DNA of 31,476 nt from JBBTYG01 sp964418085 (GTDB lineage: Bacteria; Patescibacteriota; Minisyncoccia; UBA6257; 2-01-FULL-56-20), in the NCBI GenBank assembly GCA_964418085.1, contig CAYQKB010000007.1, forward strand, positions 1-31,476. The letters run 5' to 3'. This document shows, in pieces, positions 6,336-13,698 of the stretch (the first letter of the stretch is position 1; every line of letters starts with the position of its first letter). A program made the translations under genes and the position numbers. The notes beneath the pieces were generated by a model. It ran no database searches, was not told the DNA's origin, and worked only from the letters and a program-made list of their open reading frames with translations.

Positions 6336-6842
6336 ATGGATCCAAGGCACGAAGAATTTGTAAAGGATTTAGTCAAAGGGAAAATTCCCGAGATAATCTT
6401 TGAGCAAATGTTTCGTGAGTCGGGCAGATATACGATTTTGCATTCCGGCTATGAATATACTCTTCCAGAGCTTGCTCAGTATCAACATTTGGCCCAAATC
6501 AAAGCTGTAATAGAAAATATTAGGAGTGCTCCTGATTTTGTACTTATTTCAAGTCACGAAAACGATAAAGGAGAAAAGGAGGTATACCTCGTAGAGGTTA
6601 AATATCGTACGCATCCACACGCAGATGATCTAAAGAAAATTTGTGAAGAAACTCTTAAAACTTGGAATCATTGCTGGTTATTCGTTGCTTCTCCTAATGG
6701 ATTCTTTTTCGAACCATGTAATACGGTCTTGAACAAAGGTGGTTATATTGGAGAACTTGTTAATGAAAAATTTGTCGATCATGGAATACGTGACGAATAT
6801 CTGAAACTCTTAGGGCAGTTAGAGCCGAGATTAGGTATTTAA
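6336..6842 (+). CDS. PD-(D/E)XK nuclease-like protein
   Basis: A 168-aa protein of unknown family. The likely catalytic core is APDFVLISSHENDKGEKEVYLVEVKYR (about residues 66-92), which fits a PD-x(n)-(D/E)xK arrangement: PD, then EVK on a following beta strand. Before it lies a helical region (QYQHLAQIKAVIENI) with a possible conserved Glu. The C-terminal half has SPNGFFFEPCNT and then helices. It would be a small nuclease or nuclease-derived protein; no specificity domain is seen. It is visibly richer in A/T than trxB before it and shares that with the next gene, with which it is separated by 5 nt. Both genes together look like an acquired pair. Confidence 0.6.
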   Translation: MDPRHEEFVKDLVKGKIPEIIFEQMFRESGRYTILHSGYEYTLPELAQYQHLAQIKAVIENIRSAPDFVLISSHENDKGEKEVYLVEVKYRTHPHADDLKKICEETLKTWNHCWLFVASPNGFFFEPCNTVLNKGGYIGELVNEKFVDHGIRDEYLKLLGQLEPRLGI

Positions 6843-6847
6843 ATTAT

Positions 6848-7303
6848 ATGAAAGAGATTTTAATAATAATTGCAGCGATTACATTTCTAATTATCGGCTA
6901 TTTTATCGGCAGAAGCCGAGGAAAGAAATTTGTTCAGCTTCAAATTCCCCAAGAAAGGCAAGATGCGATAAAAAGATCAAGAGGAGTTCTTGGCGGAAAA
7001 TTTTCTGAAAAAATCGCTCCCTATCTTCCCGGCTTTCCAAAAGATTTAAAAGCTTCTGAGGCAAGGTTTATCGGCGATCCGATTGATTTTGTTATTTTTA
7101 AAGGGATGGATGACAAGAATATTACAGAGGTTGTTTTTGTCGAGGTCAAAACCGGGAGGAGTCACTTGAATACTAATGAGAAAACTTTGAAGGACGCGAT
7201 AGACAATAAAATGGTTAGATGGGTTCCTTTCAATATTTCTGATGAAATAATGAAGAATTCAGAAAGTGAAGATTTATCTGGTAAGTCTATAGACCAATCA
7301 TAG
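6848..7303 (+). CDS. Holliday-junction-resolvase-related endonuclease, membrane-anchored
   Basis: A 151-aa protein. An N-terminal membrane helix (ILIIIAAITFLIIGYFIG, residues 4-21) is followed by a charged stretch and then a nuclease domain matching the Endonuc_Holl family (related to archaeal Hjc): RSRGVLGGKFSEKIAPYLPGF, ARFIGDPIDFVIFKG, VVFVEVKTGRSHLN. The catalytic set is Glu in KFSEKIAP, Asp in DPIDF and EVKTG, i.e. a PD-(D/E)XK fold. The membrane anchor is usual for this family and suggests that it acts on DNA at the inner membrane, for example incoming DNA; that role is inference. The gene is A/T rich (14 G+C in 6841-6900) and follows another PD-(D/E)XK-like gene. It ends 25 nt before a CIRCE-like operator of groES. 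Confidence 0.82.
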   Translation: MKEILIIIAAITFLIIGYFIGRSRGKKFVQLQIPQERQDAIKRSRGVLGGKFSEKIAPYLPGFPKDLKASEARFIGDPIDFVIFKGMDDKNITEVVFVEVKTGRSHLNTNEKTLKDAIDNKMVRWVPFNISDEIMKNSESEDLSGKSIDQS

Positions 7304-7328
7304 TGCTTTATTTTATAGTAATTTCTTG

Positions 7329-7355
7329 TTAGCAATCCATTGACACGATTGCCAA
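7329..7355 (+). promoter_or_regulatory. CIRCE-like operator (HrcA site) of groESL
   Basis: TTAGCAATC-N9-GATTGCCAA at 7329-7355 is an inverted repeat with the exact half-site length and 9-nt spacing of the CIRCE element (TTAGCACTC-N9-GAGTGCTAA), with two changes in each half. The spacer contains the TTGACA -35 box, so a bound HrcA repressor would block RNA polymerase. hrcA itself is not in this window. Confidence 0.75.
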
Positions 7356-7367
7356 CTCTGCTAAACT
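7340..7367 (+). promoter_or_regulatory. groESL promoter
   Basis: TTGACA at 7340-7345 and TAAACT at 7362-7367 are 16 nt apart. Predicted start near 7374 gives a leader of about 40 nt before groES. Confidence 0.65.
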
Positions 7368-7413
7368 TATCATCACTAAACGTCGAAGCGCAAAAAATTA
7401 AAAAATAAACTTG

Positions 7414-7704
7414 ATGAATTTCAAACCATTATCAAATCGGGTTTTTCTCGAGCCGATGGAGGAAGAGAAAATCACGAAGTCGGGGATAGTACTTCCGGAC
7501 AGTGCGGAGAAAGAAAAACCGATTAAGGGCAAAGTGCTCGCAACGGGCCCGGGAAAGTTGAACGAGAAGGGCGAGCGGATAGCGATGTCGGTCAAGGTCG
7601 GCGACATGGTGCTGTTTAAAAAATATGGTCCGGACGAGATAGAAATTGATGGCAAGAAATATCTCGTTGGCGATGAGGACGATATCTTGGCAATTATTAA
7701 CTAG
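7414..7704 (+). CDS. groES: Co-chaperonin GroES
   Basis: A 96-aa protein with all marks of Cpn10: KPLSNRVFLEPMEEEKITKSGIVLPDSAEKEKP, where the mobile loop (KITKSGIVLPD) binds GroEL; the beta-barrel GKVLATGPGK; VKVGDMVLFKKYGPDEIEIDGKKYLV; and the C-terminal DDILAI. It caps the GroEL ring in the cytoplasm. I take ATG 7414, giving MNFKPLSNRVF; a TTG at 7411 would add one Met. The groEL gene starts 7 nt after its stop. The CIRCE-like site upstream suggests heat-shock control by HrcA. Confidence 0.97.
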   Translation: MNFKPLSNRVFLEPMEEEKITKSGIVLPDSAEKEKPIKGKVLATGPGKLNEKGERIAMSVKVGDMVLFKKYGPDEIEIDGKKYLVGDEDDILAIIN

Positions 7705-7710
7705 GAACCT

Positions 7711-9369
7711 ATGGCAAAACAACTATTATTTAACGAAGAAGCGCGAGCCGCGATGAAAAAAGGAATAGATAAACTCTCCGACGCGGTTCGGATGACGCTC
7801 GGCCCACGAGGCCGCGCGGTGGTTATTGAAAAGGGATACGGCGCGCCGCAGGTGACGTTCGACGGCGTGACGGTCGCGAAAGAAATCGAGCTCGACGACA
7901 AGTGGGAAAACTTGGGCGCTGAATTCGTAAAGCAAGCGGCGGAGAAGACAAATGACGGCGTTGGAGATGGCACGACCACCGCCACTGTGCTTGCGCACGC
8001 GATGATTGACGAAGGCGAGAAGATGATCCGCGACAAAGGCATCAACGTTATTTTGCTTGCGGAGGAGCTCAAGAAAGCGAGCGAGGTTGCAATCAAAATG
8101 CTCGAAGCCCAGAAGGAGCTCATCAACGACAACAAAAAAATAAAAGAAGTGGCGACGCTCTCCGCGAAAGACGCGGAAGTCGGCGGCCTTATCGCCGAAG
8201 TGATGGGCAAGATCGGCCGCGAGGGCGTGATCACCATCGAAGACTCGAACACCATCGGCAATTCGTACGAAGTCGTCGAGGGTATGCAGTTTGATAAAGG
8301 CTATGTCTCGCAGTATATGGTTTCAAACCAAGAGCGGATGGACTCGGTGCTCGAAGACCCGTATGTACTCGTAACCGACAAAAAGATTTCCGCGATTAAT
8401 GACATCTTGGCGCTTCTTGAAAAGATCGTGGCTAGCGGCAAAAAAGAATTGGTAATCATTGCTGATGAGGTAGAAGGTGAAGCGCTTGCAACTCTTGTAG
8501 TAAACAAGCTCCGCGGCGTGTTCAATGTGCTGGCGGTAAAAGCCCCAGGCTTTGGCGATAGGAAAAAGGAAATGCTTCAGGACATCGCCATTATCACCGG
8601 CGCGAATTTTATCTCCGAAGAACTTGGTAAAAAACTCGAAACGGTGGACGTGACGGATCTCGGCCACGCGCATCGCGTGATTGCAACGAAAGACGACACC
8701 ACAATCGTCGGCGGAAAAGGAAACAAGAAAGCGATTGACGAGCGAGTTTCGCAGATCAAAGCGCAAATCAGGAAGACCGAATCTGACTTCGACAAGGAAA
8801 AACTTCAGGAACGGCTCGGGAAATTGTCGGGCGGCGTCGCGGTTATCAAAGTTGGTGCACCGACAGAATCCGCGCAGAAAGAACTCAAACAGCGCGTTGA
8901 AGACGCGGTTGCAGCAACGCGAGCCGCGATGGAAGAGGGTATAGTTCCTGGCGGAGGTATCGCGCTCTTCAATGTTGTGGGAGAAGTAGGCGGCAAGCAG
9001 GAAACTGCGAGCGCGTCCGGCGCAGCGGCTTCTATCTTGCGGCGCGCGCTCGAAGCTCCACTCACATCAATTGTCGAAAACAGCGGCCAGTCGGCATCGG
9101 CAGTAAAAAAAGAATTGACCGCTAAAAAGACCGGAGGCAAAGATGTATGGACCGGCTTCAACGCGATAACAAACAAGATCGGCGACTTGAAAGAAGCCGG
9201 CATCATTGATCCCTTGAAGGTTGTGAAGACGGCGCTCCGAAACGCAATTTCCGTATCGAGTAATTACCTCATGATCGGCGTCGCGGTAACGAACATTCCC
9301 GAGAAGAAAGAAAAAGAAGGCGGAATGGGTGGCGGCATGCCAGGCATGGGCGGGATGGGGGACTACTAA
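7711..9369 (+). CDS. groEL: Chaperonin GroEL (60 kDa)
   Basis: A 552-aa protein, near the usual 540-550. Visible motifs: LSDAVRMTLGPRGRAVVIEKGYGAPQVTFDGVTVAKEIEL (nucleotide-binding, with TLGPRGR and the DGV), the catalytic region NDGVGDGTTTATVLA (Asp of GDGTTT), a standard apical domain with EGMQFDKGYVSQYMV, and the C-terminal repeat rich in GGM ending in DY. It folds proteins in an ATP-dependent double ring with GroES. The start ATG has an AGGA-type SD in CTAGGAACCT (7703-7712 overlap region). It shares the CIRCE-controlled transcript with groES. The G+C-richer codon use contrasts with the nuclease pair upstream of groES. Confidence 0.98.
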   Translation: MAKQLLFNEEARAAMKKGIDKLSDAVRMTLGPRGRAVVIEKGYGAPQVTFDGVTVAKEIELDDKWENLGAEFVKQAAEKTNDGVGDGTTTATVLAHAMIDEGEKMIRDKGINVILLAEELKKASEVAIKMLEAQKELINDNKKIKEVATLSAKDAEVGGLIAEVMGKIGREGVITIEDSNTIGNSYEVVEGMQFDKGYVSQYMVSNQERMDSVLEDPYVLVTDKKISAINDILALLEKIVASGKKELVIIADEVEGEALATLVVNKLRGVFNVLAVKAPGFGDRKKEMLQDIAIITGANFISEELGKKLETVDVTDLGHAHRVIATKDDTTIVGGKGNKKAIDERVSQIKAQIRKTESDFDKEKLQERLGKLSGGVAVIKVGAPTESAQKELKQRVEDAVAATRAAMEEGIVPGGGIALFNVVGEVGGKQETASASGAAASILRRALEAPLTSIVENSGQSASAVKKELTAKKTGGKDVWTGFNAITNKIGDLKEAGIIDPLKVVKTALRNAISVSSNYLMIGVAVTNIPEKKEKEGGMGGGMPGMGGMGDY

Positions 9370-9406
9370 ATTTCCCACAAAGGTCGCCAGTATATTTACA
9401 ATAATT

Positions 9407-9586
9407 ATGGATACAGAACTTAAAACAAATACCTGCAGAAAATGTGGCAAGGCAACGTCTGGCTATAAATGTGATGTGTGCGGCGAGGAATCCCCCGTGC
9501 ATGTGGACACGCATAAGTGCGGCGGTGATCATTGCATGCCAAAATGTACGGGATGCAACGAAGCGGAAGCGAAGTGCGGGTGCTAA
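9407..9586 (+). CDS. Small Cys-rich zinc-binding protein
   Basis: A 59-aa protein with 11 cysteines and several histidines: NTCRKCGKATSGYKCDVCGEES (residues 8-29) forms a four-Cys zinc ribbon, then HVDTHKCGGDHCMPKCTGC and a CGC end give further metal ligands. It is likely a zinc or other metal-binding protein (metallothionein-like or zinc-ribbon) of the cytoplasm. The ATG at 9407 gives a compact protein; a longer frame from 9329 would overlap groEL. Upstream, TACAAT at 9397-9402 could be a -10 box 4 nt from the ATG; so it may have its own start or follow groEL. Similar short Cys-rich proteins occur across Parcubacteria (recalled, not checked). Confidence 0.75.
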   Translation: MDTELKTNTCRKCGKATSGYKCDVCGEESPVHVDTHKCGGDHCMPKCTGCNEAEAKCGC

Positions 9587-9594
9587 TCGGATAA

Positions 9595-9616
9595 ATCCCC
9601 ACCTTCCCACGGGGTA
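9595..9616. repeat. Half copy of the CCCACCTTCCCA repeat
   Basis: ATCCCCACCTTCCCA and then GGGGTA at 9595-9616 matches the left arm and inner hairpin start of the inverted repeat at 4332, but the right arm is missing and a terminator hairpin follows in its place. Confidence 0.5.
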
Positions 9617-9634
9617 AGTGGATAGTATGTATCA

Positions 9635-9664
9635 AATCCCAGCACGTGAGTGCTGGGATTTTGT
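9635..9664. terminator. Bidirectional intrinsic terminator
   Basis: AATCCCAGCAC (9635-9645), loop GTGA, GTGCTGGGATT (9650-9660), then TTTG; 11 perfect pairs with A/T ends. It lies between the plus-strand zinc protein and the convergent minus-strand membrane protein, so it can serve both. Confidence 0.8.
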
Positions 9665-9674
9665 GTTGAATAAT

Positions 9675-10442
9675 TTAGGCCGGCTGGACCTTGAGCCAGC
9701 GGATGGCAACGAGCTGATGATTGATGATCCCGAAAGCCATGCCCGCGATTCCGCCCGCAATCGGCTGGTGGAAGCAGTATGCGCCGACAATCGTGCCAAG
9801 CGCGCCGTCCACGAAGCAGAAGAAGCGGAACTCGGAGTGGATGCGGATGAAGAGGTTCCAGAAAAACCTCGGCATCGTGCAAATCGCTTTCAAGATGAAC
9901 CACAGGATTTTCACGATCCCCTTTCCGATCCAGAAGAGCGCCCAAAACGGAAAAACGATCGGATTAGTAATGAGCAATAGATTGAGTACTCTTTTCCTTG
10001 TTTCGCAAATATCTTTTCGCGACATTTTGCTTGGGTCAATTGGCCCTCCTCCCGCACTCCACCCTATGCAGAAAAGGATTGAAACTAACAATCCGACAAG
10101 CATCCACCACTCGGAATCAGGTATTATTCTAATCTTTCCCGTAATCATAAAATTTAGGGAAACTAGGAAGTAGAATAGTCCGGAGAATACAAGGCAAGCA
10201 GAAGCCATCCCGGAAATAAATCGATAGCTGAGTAGAATCCAATCCGGCTTCCATGCCGTGGTCGCCCGCCACGCATCGGGAATTGCGGCAATGAATTTTT
10301 CGAACTCGCAGACGACGTAGCTCACGGCGCCGCCCGCAAGCGCGCCGATGAAGTAGAGTCGCCAGTCGAGCATGAGCGCAATCCAAGTGCCAATGAGGCC
10401 GCCAAGGCCGCACGATCCGATAACTTTCAGTGTCTTATTCAT
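9675..10442 (-). CDS. Uncharacterised multi-pass membrane protein
   Basis: A 255-aa protein I do not recognise. It has a Gly-rich N-terminal membrane pair (CGLGGLIGTWIALMLDW, then YFIGALAGGAVSYVVCEF), an amphipathic segment (KFIAAIPDAWRATTAWKPDW), two further helices (ACLVFSGLFYFLVSLNF; WWMLVGLLVSILFCIGW), a cytoplasmic-looking loop KMSRKDICETRKRVL, two more hydrophobic segments (VFPFWALFWIGKGIVKIL and a last Gly-rich pair GTIVGAYCFHQPIAGGIAGM). The two Gly-rich hairpins at each end are alike in style (glycine-zipper type). It is the only minus-strand gene between 2550 and the right edge. The ATG at 10442 gives MNKTLKVIG. Upstream, a 36-bp palindrome (10546-10581) lies in the shared region with the next plus gene. 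Confidence 0.75.
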   Translation of the reverse strand: MNKTLKVIGSCGLGGLIGTWIALMLDWRLYFIGALAGGAVSYVVCEFEKFIAAIPDAWRATTAWKPDWILLSYRFISGMASACLVFSGLFYFLVSLNFMITGKIRIIPDSEWWMLVGLLVSILFCIGWSAGGGPIDPSKMSRKDICETRKRVLNLLLITNPIVFPFWALFWIGKGIVKILWFILKAICTMPRFFWNLFIRIHSEFRFFCFVDGALGTIVGAYCFHQPIAGGIAGMAFGIINHQLVAIRWLKVQPA

Positions 10443-10545
10443 AACTATCTGTCTTTCTGTTGAGGTTAACGTTGTGATGTCGGTGATGTGTTGTTGTCAA
10501 CGAACGCTGTAAATATATAAAAGAAAAAACTGTTTGGCAAGAATT

Positions 10546-10581
10546 TACTATTCAGTTCGACGGCCGTCGAACTGAATAGTA
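10546..10581. repeat. 36-bp perfect palindrome without loop
   Basis: Left half T plus ACTATTCAGTTCGACGG (10546-10563) is followed at once by its reverse complement (10564-10581). It lies in the 233-bp divergent gap between the minus-strand membrane protein and a plus-strand zinc protein. No T tract follows on either strand, so a terminator is unlikely; a dimer-binding operator or cruciform is possible. Confidence 0.75.
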
Positions 10582-10675
10582 GTCCCTTACACCCCGCGCC
10601 TTTTTATTTTCCTCAACTGATGATAAGCTCAAAAAAGCAGTTTGACTTGTTCAAGCGCGAAATGAAAGGAAAAGT

Positions 10676-10897
10676 ATGGACGGAAACATGCAAGAACTGG
10701 TCCGGCAACAAACGAGATCGTGGGTCTGCCCGAGGGTCGGGCACGACTTTCACTTCAAGCTTCCGCTTCAGACAGACGACGCAACCAGAAAAGTGCTCTG
10801 CGTATGCGTGGGATGCCATGAAGAGCACTGGGTCGAATTCCCGGAGGAGGGGTATAGAAAGCTCCTCGAAGCCAACGCCGCCGGCAAAATTAAATGA
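10676..10897 (+). CDS. Small Cys/His protein, probably zinc-binding
   Basis: A 73-aa protein not assigned to a family. It has SWVCPRVGHDFHFKLPL (about residues 15-31) and VLCVCVGCHEEHWVEFPEEG (40-59): Cys-x-Cys-x2-Cys-His and HxxH-like spacings that could hold one zinc. It is preceded by AAAGGAAAAGT (10664-10675 region), one of the better SDs in the window, which supports the ATG at 10676. An overlapping frame from 10620 to 10988 is longer but of biased, Arg/Ser-rich composition and unlikely to be coding. A terminator follows 25 nt after the stop, consistent with a one-gene unit. Confidence 0.65.
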   Translation: MDGNMQELVRQQTRSWVCPRVGHDFHFKLPLQTDDATRKVLCVCVGCHEEHWVEFPEEGYRKLLEANAAGKIK

Positions 10898-10921
10898 AGC
10901 GGTTTTCTCAAATTTCTCAAA

Positions 10922-10956
10922 CGCTCCGACCAAAAATCGGAGCGCCTTTTTATTTT
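10922..10956 (+). terminator. Intrinsic terminator
   Basis: CGCTCCGA (10922-10929), 7-nt loop, TCGGAGCG (10937-10944), followed by CCTTTTTATTTT. It ends the 10676-10897 gene. Confidence 0.88.
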
Positions 10957-10987
10957 CAGGTTCCGGTGATAAACTGGCTTTATATTA

Positions 10988-11018
10988 GCTAACCCCTAAT
11001 TCCTAACCACTAATCACT
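10988..11018. repeat. CTAAT-type short repeats before alaS
   Basis: The gap reads as CTAACCCCTAATTCCTAACCAC and similar words, like the GACTAATGACC-type repeats at 4634-4748. The alaS start codon follows 7 nt later. No SD is seen. Confidence 0.35.
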
Positions 11019-11024
11019 ATTTTG

Positions 11025-12785
11025 ATGACATCCCAGGAAATCCGCCAAAAATTTCTCGACTTTTTTAAAGCGCGCGGCCACGCGATTGTCCCTTCCTCAT
11101 CTTTAATTCCCGACGATCCATCAGTGCTCCTCACAACCGCCGGCATGCAGCAGTTCAAAAAATATTACACGGGCGAGGCGGACCCGATGAAGGATTTCGG
11201 TTCAAAAAATACTGCCTCGTGCCAAAAATCCTTTCGTACCTCGGACATTGACGAAGTTGGCGACGAATCGCACCTCACGTTTTTCGAGATGCTCGGCAAC
11301 TTCAGCTTCGGCGGATATTTCAAGAAAGAAGCGATTGAGTATGCGCACGAATTTATCACAAAGGAGATGGGACTCACAATTTCTTATGTAACTGTGTTTG
11401 AGGGAATGAAAGATATCGGCCCGCCCGGTGAAGTCGGCCGAGCAAGCGTTCCGAAGGACGAGGAATCAAAAGCAATTTGGAAGTCTCTCGATCCGAAGCT
11501 CGACGTTCGCGAAGAGGGGATGGATGACGTGTTCTGGGGCCCGACAGGCTCCTCCGGTCCGTGCGGCCCCACAACAGAAGTGTATTGCAAAAACGGCGCC
11601 GGGCAGGATATCGAAGTATGGAATATCGTATTCAACCAATATTTTTATCCCGGTTCTCGTGAGGAATTAAACTCTGGCGCCGCAGGAAAAAAACTCGAAC
11701 CCCTTAAGACTAAGGGTGTTGATACGGGCATGGGTTTGGAACGGCTCGTGATGTGTGTACAAAATAAAACAACGATTTTTAATACAGATTTGTTTGAATC
11801 AATTTTTAAGAAAATCGGGGAAAATATACCCACTTCTAGTGAAGTGCAAAAAAGAAAAATAGCAGATCATGCTCGAGCAAGTGTATTTTTAATTGCAGAT
11901 GGGGTTTTGCCTTCCAATAAAGATAGAGGATCTATTCTCAGGCGAATAATAAGAGAAATGAGTCATCCAGAGAAATCACAGGTTTCGATTGCGGAAATTG
12001 TTATTGAAAATTATGCAGGTGTTTATCCAGAATTAGTTAAAAAGAGAGATCTTATCTTGAAACAATTTAAAGATGAAGAAGATACATTAAAGAAAATAAT
12101 GTTTAAAGGACATAAGTTGTATAGAGAAGGTGTTGATCCATTTACTTTGCACACTACGCATGGAGTACCAATGGAATATATAATATTTTATGCAGAGATT
12201 GATGGGAAAGAAATAGACGAAAAAGCTCTTAAAGAAAAAAATATTCAACACCAAGAAATATCACGCGCTGGAAATACTCAAAAATTCAAAGGCGGCCTCG
12301 CCGACACCTCGGAAAAAACGATAAAGCTCCACACCACCCACCATCTGTTGCTCAAAGCATTGCAGATAATTTTGGGACCGCAGGTAAAACAGCGGGGGAG
12401 TAATATTACAAGCGAGCGGCTTCGCATGGATTTTTCCTACGACGGCAAAATGACCGACGATCAGAAAAAAGAAGCCGAGAGAATCATAAACGAAAAAATT
12501 GCCGAAGATCTGCCGGTTATCCGAAGCGAGCTTGCCCGCGAAGAAGCGGAAAAGCTCGGTGCGGAGCATGAATTCGGCGCAAAATATCCGGACCGCGTTT
12601 CCGTCTATTCAATTGGGCCAAAATCGGCCACGCAGGAAAATCCCCAGTTTGATAAAGCATTCTCGATTGAATTCTGCGGTGGCCCGCACGTGAGCCACAC
12701 CGGCGAAATCGGGAAAGTGAAAATAGCGAAAGAGGAAGCTGTTTCCGCCGGAGTGCGAAGAATCAGGGCGGTTCTTTCTGCTTAA
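11025..12785 (+). CDS. alaS: Alanyl-tRNA synthetase, short form
   Basis: A 586-aa class II synthetase that charges tRNA-Ala. The catalytic domain begins with RQKFLDFFKARGHAIVPSSSL and DPSVLLTTAGMQQF; motif 2 region is SCQKSFRTSDIDEVG...HLTFFEMLGNFSFG; motif 3 is GVDTGMGLERL. The helical tRNA-recognition part contains DHARASVFLIADGVLPSNKDRGSILRRIIRE. The editing domain has HTTHH (HxxxH, about residues 443-447) and FCGGPH (CxxxH) for zinc, so proofreading of Ser/Gly should work. The protein ends right after the editing domain; the usual C-terminal C-Ala/DHHA1 part (about 280 more residues) is absent, which is common in Patescibacteria. A central part (about 11750-12270) is much richer in A/T than both ends. 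ATG 11025 is chosen over TTG 11022. Confidence 0.96.
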   Translation: MTSQEIRQKFLDFFKARGHAIVPSSSLIPDDPSVLLTTAGMQQFKKYYTGEADPMKDFGSKNTASCQKSFRTSDIDEVGDESHLTFFEMLGNFSFGGYFKKEAIEYAHEFITKEMGLTISYVTVFEGMKDIGPPGEVGRASVPKDEESKAIWKSLDPKLDVREEGMDDVFWGPTGSSGPCGPTTEVYCKNGAGQDIEVWNIVFNQYFYPGSREELNSGAAGKKLEPLKTKGVDTGMGLERLVMCVQNKTTIFNTDLFESIFKKIGENIPTSSEVQKRKIADHARASVFLIADGVLPSNKDRGSILRRIIREMSHPEKSQVSIAEIVIENYAGVYPELVKKRDLILKQFKDEEDTLKKIMFKGHKLYREGVDPFTLHTTHGVPMEYIIFYAEIDGKEIDEKALKEKNIQHQEISRAGNTQKFKGGLADTSEKTIKLHTTHHLLLKALQIILGPQVKQRGSNITSERLRMDFSYDGKMTDDQKKEAERIINEKIAEDLPVIRSELAREEAEKLGAEHEFGAKYPDRVSVYSIGPKSATQENPQFDKAFSIEFCGGPHVSHTGEIGKVKIAKEEAVSAGVRRIRAVLSA

Positions 12786-12878
12786 TCATTGATTTTACTT
12801 TTAGTTGGGTTCTTGTGATAGTAAAGGTGCAACTTGAAATACGAATACGATTGAATGCCAAAAACAATAAGGAAATAA

Positions 12879-13535
12879 ATGGAAAATGAAGAAAAACTGA
12901 GAAGTCTTGAAGGCAAGCCGAAGGTGGACTTTGAAGACGCCATAAAACTTGACCTTACGGTTATCGCGGAAATAAAAACTCAGTCGCCCTTCAGCAGCTG
13001 GGTTTCGCCGCACCCATTCGAGAAGCTTTTGGATGCCGCCGTCGAAGTGGGCGATATAATATCGGTTCACACCGACCCGCGCTGGGGAGGATCATTCGAA
13101 CTGCTCACCGAAATTAAAAAAGCGGTTGGGAAAAAGCCGGTCATGGCCAAGGGTTTGCATAACACGGATGCTCTCGTCCGCCGCGCGTTCAATGCCGGAG
13201 CGGATTTTGTCCTCTCCGTAGGGCGCGCCCCGTCAGTTTATCCCGCGAAATGTTTTGTCGAGCCGTACAGTTTGGATCAGCTCGGCATATTTCCGGAGAA
13301 CACGCTTCTTGTCTGGAACTCGCGTGATGTGAGAAATAATGGCATTCCAAAAACGGAAACGTTTGAGCAGGCGCGGAAACTGTGGCCCGGCTTCTTGTGT
13401 CAGGCGAGTTTCATCCGTTCGATTGACGACGTTAAGCGCGGCGCCGACGCCGTACTTGTCGGAACTCATCTTCTCGAGTTCGCCGAATCTCTGAAGTCGA
13501 GAGCTCGCGCAGCAATAGCGCGCCAACAAAAATAA
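12879..13535 (+). CDS. Indole-3-glycerol-phosphate-synthase-like (TrpC-like) TIM-barrel protein
   Basis: A 218-aa (beta/alpha)8-type protein. Matches to TrpC: TVIAEIKTQSPFS (about residues 28-40; E-I-K of the phosphate/catalytic strand), ISVHTDPRWGGSFELL (about 60-75; the F.GS/GGS..L loop), PVMAKGLHNTDALVRRAFNAGADFVLSVG (the Lys strand), LLVWNSRDVRN (like INNRDL of TrpC), and ASFIRSIDDVKRGADAVLVGTHLLEF (the phosphate-binding end). The Glu that follows the third loop in TrpC is not clear, and the first helix is short (typical TrpC about 250-260 aa). No other trp gene is near, so it may have another small-molecule role in this reduced metabolism. SD AAGGAAATAA lies before the ATG. A terminator follows. 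Confidence 0.75.
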   Translation: MENEEKLRSLEGKPKVDFEDAIKLDLTVIAEIKTQSPFSSWVSPHPFEKLLDAAVEVGDIISVHTDPRWGGSFELLTEIKKAVGKKPVMAKGLHNTDALVRRAFNAGADFVLSVGRAPSVYPAKCFVEPYSLDQLGIFPENTLLVWNSRDVRNNGIPKTETFEQARKLWPGFLCQASFIRSIDDVKRGADAVLVGTHLLEFAESLKSRARAAIARQQK

Positions 13536-13543
13536 AACAATTC

Positions 13544-13579
13544 AAAAAGAGGGAGGTCATCAACTTCCCTCTTTTTTAT
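13544..13579 (+). terminator. Intrinsic terminator
   Basis: AAAAAGAGGGA (13544-13554) pairs with TCCCTCTTTTT (13566-13576), followed by further T-rich sequence. It ends the TrpC-like gene. Confidence 0.88.
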
Positions 13580-13698
13580 TTTTTTAAATGATATAAGCAA
13601 GGGTATATTGCAGTAAATTTTCACTGGTGATATAGTGTTTCCATCGTCGAAAAAAAATGAATAAAACCCCGTAAAATATAGGGGAAACGAATAAGGTC

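Noticed and set aside
8323..8766. Minus-strand frames across groEL
   Set aside because: Antisense shadows of a well-supported gene; no own motifs or start signals.
10620..10988. 122-codon frame overlapping the small zinc protein
   Set aside because: Biased Ser/Arg/Lys composition, runs through a terminator hairpin; the frame at 10676 has an SD and metal-binding motifs.
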